The position numbers and the translations under genes were made by a program. From Luteolibacter yonseiensis (GTDB lineage Bacteria; Verrucomicrobiota; Verrucomicrobiia; Verrucomicrobiales; Akkermansiaceae): 64,000 nt of DNA. The stretch lies in NCBI RefSeq assembly GCF_016595465.1, contig NZ_JAENIK010000009.1, positions 186,001-250,000 of the forward strand, written 5' to 3'. Positions 61,157-64,000 of this stretch are shown piece after piece (positions within the stretch are counted from its first letter, which is position 1; every line of letters begins with the position of its first letter). Under the pieces are notes generated by a model. That model saw only the letters and a program-made list of their open reading frames with translations, had not been told where the DNA came from and searched no databases.

Positions 61157-62068
61157 ATGAAAAAAAATATAATTTTAATATTCCATTTTTTAATGTTCGC
61201 TCGTTTTCTGGCTGCGGATGTCATTGAGGACAGACGTGTCGAATCCGATCAGGTTGCACTATGGAAATCCAAATTGGAAAATAGTAAGACCATGGATCCT
61301 CAAGCTAAAATATCAAATCTTTGGCTTGGTTTGAGAAATATCGGCTATCGGCATTCTCATGCGGGACACAGTAAAGAAATTGATTCTCTTTATTCTGAAA
61401 TTCAAAGTGAAATACTAGCGGTTCCCAATCACGCTCAATATTTCGAGAATGAATTGAATCAGGAAAGGAATGCTCTCAAATCAGGAGATTCGAAAACTGA
61501 TTATGATCGGAAAAGAAGGATTTATATCGCTGAAACCTTGGTTCGTTTGCCCAGTCCCGAGACAATCAAGGTATTAGGAAGCTATCTGTTTGACGAGAGA
61601 GATAATCCGCCTCCACCCAATCCCAATCATTTCAACGATGCCGACCCGGTGCCCTCCAGTACGAGACTGGCTTATGAATCAATCATGGACATCGGGCTCA
61701 GAAATCCACCCGTTACAAAAGCAGCTTATTGGGCGGAAGAAAATGATCGGGAAGGATATGCCTTGTCCCGATCCAGAGCGTGGTTCAACGAGGTGAAGGC
61801 GGGCGAACGCCCTTTTTCCTTCATTGGCCAGACCGTGGAATATCGATTCAAGCCGGATGGCACGGTGGAAAGCACGCAGCTTCCGGCATCGGTTCTCGAA
61901 TCCGATCCGAAGCCGCCGGCTCCCTCCACGGCGGCTACAAAACCTCGCGGTAAAGCTCCTGACGTCCACGAATCTCCGTCAAGTGCTTCGAAATGGAGTC
62001 TGATTGTTGGTGGGATTCTGGGGCTGGCCGCCTTGATCCATTGGATCCGTCAGAAAAGACAGGGATAA
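61157..62068 (+). CDS. Membrane-anchored partner of the TSP3 metalloprotease (module 2)
   Basis: 303 residues: signal peptide (MKKNIILIFHFLMFARFLAA), a helical middle with the shared PSPE motif (YIAETLVRLPSPETIKVLGS), a Pro-rich stretch, and a C-terminal TM plus basic tail (WSLIVGGILGLAALI, then HWIRQKRQG). GC content is clearly lower than the genome average in the first two thirds. AGGGGAG at 61141-61147 supports the ATG at 61157; an overlapping ATG at 61148 is possible. It matches the layout of the module-1 partner at 44774-45673. Confidence 0.78.
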   Translation: MKKNIILIFHFLMFARFLAADVIEDRRVESDQVALWKSKLENSKTMDPQAKISNLWLGLRNIGYRHSHAGHSKEIDSLYSEIQSEILAVPNHAQYFENELNQERNALKSGDSKTDYDRKRRIYIAETLVRLPSPETIKVLGSYLFDERDNPPPPNPNHFNDADPVPSSTRLAYESIMDIGLRNPPVTKAAYWAEENDREGYALSRSRAWFNEVKAGERPFSFIGQTVEYRFKPDGTVESTQLPASVLESDPKPPAPSTAATKPRGKAPDVHESPSSASKWSLIVGGILGLAALIHWIRQKRQG

Positions 62069-62099
62069 AAAAATGGCCGGGATCGCTCCCGGCCATTTT
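62067..62099 (-). terminator. Terminator between the module-2 operon and gnd (likely bidirectional)
   Basis: TGGCCGGGA pairs with TCCCGGCCA across a TCGC loop. On the minus strand seven T residues follow, ending the gnd transcript. On the plus strand TTTT follows, so it may also end the module-2 operon. Confidence 0.85.
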
Positions 62100-62134
62100 C
62101 ATGAATTCAGTTGCGGCGTGGGTGCCGCGGCGCC

Positions 62135-63553
62135 TCAGCCGATGACTTCCGGCCAGTCGGTGTGGGAGAACTCGCCGCGCGGTTTGTCGGTGCGCTCGTA
62201 GGTGTGCGCGCCGAAGAAGTCGCGCTGGGCCTGGAGCAGGTTCGCGGGGAGGACGGCGCTGCGGTAGCTGTCGTAGTAGCCGAGCGACGCGCTGAACGCG
62301 GGGACCGGGATGCCGGCGAGGGTGGCGAGGCTGATGACCTCGCGCCAGTTTTCCTGGAACTCGTTGAGGAGGTCCGTGAAGAACGGGGCGAGCATGAGGT
62401 TCTCAAGCTGCGGGTTGGTGCGGTAGGCGTCCGTGATGTCGTTGAGGAAACGGGCGCGGATGATGCAGCCGCCGCGCCAGATGGCGGCGATTTTTCCGAG
62501 GTCGAGGCCCCAGTCCTTTTCCTTGCCCATGGCGGCGATGAGGTCGAGACCCTGCGCGTAGGAGATGATCTTGGAGGCGAAGAGCGCGTCGTGGACCTTT
62601 TTCACGAGCTTCTTCTTCTTGATGTCGATCTCGGCCTTCGGTCCTTCGAGCACCTTGCTGGCTTCCACGCGCTTGTCCTTCATGGAAGAGAGGATGCGGG
62701 CTTCCACGGCGGCGTTGATGGTGGAGATGACGACGGCGTTCTCGACGGCGTTGATGAGCGTCCACTTGCCGGTGCCCTTCTGGCCGGCGGTGTCGAGGAT
62801 GAGGTCCACGAGCGGCTTGCCGGTTTCGGGATCCTTCTGCGCGAAGATCTTGGAAGTGATCTGGATGAGGTAGGACTCGAGGTCGCCCTCGTTCCACTCG
62901 GTGAAGACCTCGGCGAGTTCCTCGGGAGTGAAGCCGGCGGCCTTGAAGATGTTGTAGGCTTCGCAGATGAGCTGCATGTCGCCGTACTCGATGCCGTTGT
63001 GGATCATCTTCACGTAGTGGCCGGCACCGCCGGGTCCGATGTGGAAGACGCATGGCTCGCCTTCGGCGACGGCGGCGATGCTTTCGAAGATGGGCTTCAT
63101 GACCTCCCAGGTGGAGGCGGGGCCGCCGGGCATGATGGACGGGCCCTTGCGCGCGCCTTCCTCACCGCCGGAGACGCCGGCGCCGATGAAGCGGAAGCCG
63201 AGGTCGCCGAGCCACTTGTCGCGGCGCTCGGTGTCGGTGTAGAGGGAGTTGCCGCCGTCGATGATGATGTCGCCCTTGTCGAGAAGCGGGATGAGCGACT
63301 CGATGACGGCGTCCACGGGACCACCGGCCTTCACCATGATCATGACCTTGCGCGGGGAGGCGAGGGATTTCACGAAGCCTTCGAGCGTGTGCTCGCCGAC
63401 GATTTTCTTGTCAGGATGCTTGGCGGTGAATTCGTCGGTGACGGAGGCCGTGCGGTTGTAAACCGAGACCTGGAAGCCGCGGGATTCCACGTTGAGAACG
63501 AGATTCTGGCCCATGACGGCCAGACCAATGAGTCCGAAATCGCTATTGCTCAT
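62135..63553 (-). CDS. gnd: 6-phosphogluconate dehydrogenase, decarboxylating
   Basis: Gnd oxidises 6-phosphogluconate to ribulose 5-phosphate with NADP+ in the oxidative pentose phosphate pathway. The Rossmann motif GLIGLAVMGQNLVLN is at the start, with NRTAS next. The catalytic signature HIGPGGAGHYVKMIHNGIEY and the substrate-binding end (FFGAHTYERTDKPRGEFSHT) are intact. The length of 472 is standard. The start at 63553 (MSNSDFGLIG) is clear; the frame upstream is open by chance. It is divergent from pgsA with 100 bp between. Confidence 0.97.
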   Translation of the reverse strand: MSNSDFGLIGLAVMGQNLVLNVESRGFQVSVYNRTASVTDEFTAKHPDKKIVGEHTLEGFVKSLASPRKVMIMVKAGGPVDAVIESLIPLLDKGDIIIDGGNSLYTDTERRDKWLGDLGFRFIGAGVSGGEEGARKGPSIMPGGPASTWEVMKPIFESIAAVAEGEPCVFHIGPGGAGHYVKMIHNGIEYGDMQLICEAYNIFKAAGFTPEELAEVFTEWNEGDLESYLIQITSKIFAQKDPETGKPLVDLILDTAGQKGTGKWTLINAVENAVVISTINAAVEARILSSMKDKRVEASKVLEGPKAEIDIKKKKLVKKVHDALFASKIISYAQGLDLIAAMGKEKDWGLDLGKIAAIWRGGCIIRARFLNDITDAYRTNPQLENLMLAPFFTDLLNEFQENWREVISLATLAGIPVPAFSASLGYYDSYRSAVLPANLLQAQRDFFGAHTYERTDKPRGEFSHTDWPEVIG

Positions 63554-63653
63554 AATAAAATGCCGTAGGAGAGGCGGGGGAGGGTGTAGGCGGATCGGCG
63601 GTTTGGTGCAACCCCTTGTTGCCATCCGCCCATGCATTTCGCACATTGCGGGC

Positions 63654-64000
63654 GTGAACTTACCGAATGCGATCACATTTTCCCGCCTGGTGATGACCGC
63701 CGCCTTCGTGGTGGCGGTGTCCCAGCGGTCCCTGGCCGGCTACGGTACGGGGCTGGTTCTCTTCATCGTGGCGGCGGTCAGCGACTTCGTGGACGGCTAT
63801 CTGGCGAGGAAAATGGGACTGGTGACGCCGCTCGGGAAACTGATGGATCCGCTGGCGGACAAGATCCTGGTGAGCGCGGCCTTCGTGTTTTTCACGGAAA
63901 AGGGGCTTTGTCCGGTGTGGGTCACCGCGCTGATCATCGGCCGCGAGTTTCTGGTGACCGGCCTGCGGCAGATCGCCGTGGAGGCCGGGCAGGTGCTGGC
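63654..64000 (+). CDS. pgsA: CDP-diacylglycerol-glycerol-3-phosphate 3-phosphatidyltransferase (partial)
   Basis: The visible 115 codons start at GTG (MNLPNAITFSRLVMTAAFVV) and carry the CDP-alcohol phosphotransferase motif D-x2-DG-x2-AR-x8-G-x3-D-x3-D as DFVDGYLARK, then G, then MDPLAD. PgsA makes phosphatidylglycerol phosphate, the committed step to phosphatidylglycerol and cardiolipin. TM helices match the family. The gene runs off the window edge. Confidence 0.93.
   Translation, partial: MNLPNAITFSRLVMTAAFVVAVSQRSLAGYGTGLVLFIVAAVSDFVDGYLARKMGLVTPLGKLMDPLADKILVSAAFVFFTEKGLCPVWVTALIIGREFLVTGLRQIAVEAGQVL

Noticed and set aside
1..64000. Search for tRNA, rRNA, CRISPR array or transposase
   Set aside because: None could be recognised by eye in any intergenic region; a tRNAscan or CRISPR finder would be needed to exclude small ones.

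Overview
The window looks like a chromosomal segment of a Verrucomicrobiota bacterium, most likely a Luteolibacter/Haloferula-type member of the Verrucomicrobiaceae. This is inferred from several features: high GC with C/G-ending codons, a secretin of the Akkermansia Amuc_1098 type, secreted proteins with thrombospondin-type-3 calcium repeats, ThuA and GH39-like secreted proteins, weak or absent Shine-Dalgarno sequences, and an outer-membrane biogenesis set (BamD-like, LptE-like). No rRNA, tRNA, CRISPR array or transposase was recognised by eye.

Layout. 1-6.6 kb: the end of an unknown gene, a DUF445 membrane protein, a gamma-carbonic anhydrase, an inverted-repeat element, purH with a clear terminator, two small unknown genes and a secreted GH39-like glycosidase. 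6.8-12.4 kb: a GntR/YtrA-type regulator, an ABC ATPase and two very large membrane proteins in one tight operon. 12.5-19.2 kb: gatCA, a small secreted protein, a TPR protein, then proC, a BamD-like lipoprotein and an LptE-like lipoprotein. 19.2-27.7 kb: an accessory island with three consecutive genes: a SLOG-like multi-TM protein, a DUF4062-nSTAND1-HEAT-6TM STAND protein and a patatin-like phospholipase. These resemble the parts of NLR-like anti-phage systems. 27.7-34 kb: a ThuA-domain protein, a ribosome hibernation factor, an AsmA-like protein, an Amuc_1098-type secretin and a newly noticed 45-codon gene with a palindrome over its start. 34-44.7 kb: ribF, a YhcG/DUF1016 nuclease, an iron-uptake operon (feoA, feoB, FeoB-associated Cys-rich peptide, VOC protein), two metallophosphoesterases, an ABC-2 transporter operon with a TPR protein, a GNAT acetyltransferase and a DUF4256 protein.

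44.8-49.8 kb and 57.3-62.1 kb hold two versions of the same module. Each has a secreted protein with D-rich TSP3 repeats and a C-terminal HExxH zinc-protease motif, followed directly by a protein with a signal peptide, a PSPE-containing alpha-helical region and a C-terminal TM plus basic tail. In the first copy the protease frame is broken by an in-frame TAA. Between the copies lie an SLC13/DASS anion transporter, a 46-residue Cys-rich protein, a secreted alpha/beta hydrolase, a CHASE3 hybrid histidine kinase and a LytS-like kinase with a degenerate ATP site. The window ends with gnd (6-phosphogluconate dehydrogenase) and the start of pgsA.

The two regions most worth following up are the SLOG/STAND/patatin cassette and the duplicated TSP3-metalloprotease modules. 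Small noncoding inverted-repeat elements at 2.1 kb, 29.6 kb, 51.5 kb and 57.2 kb also deserve attention.
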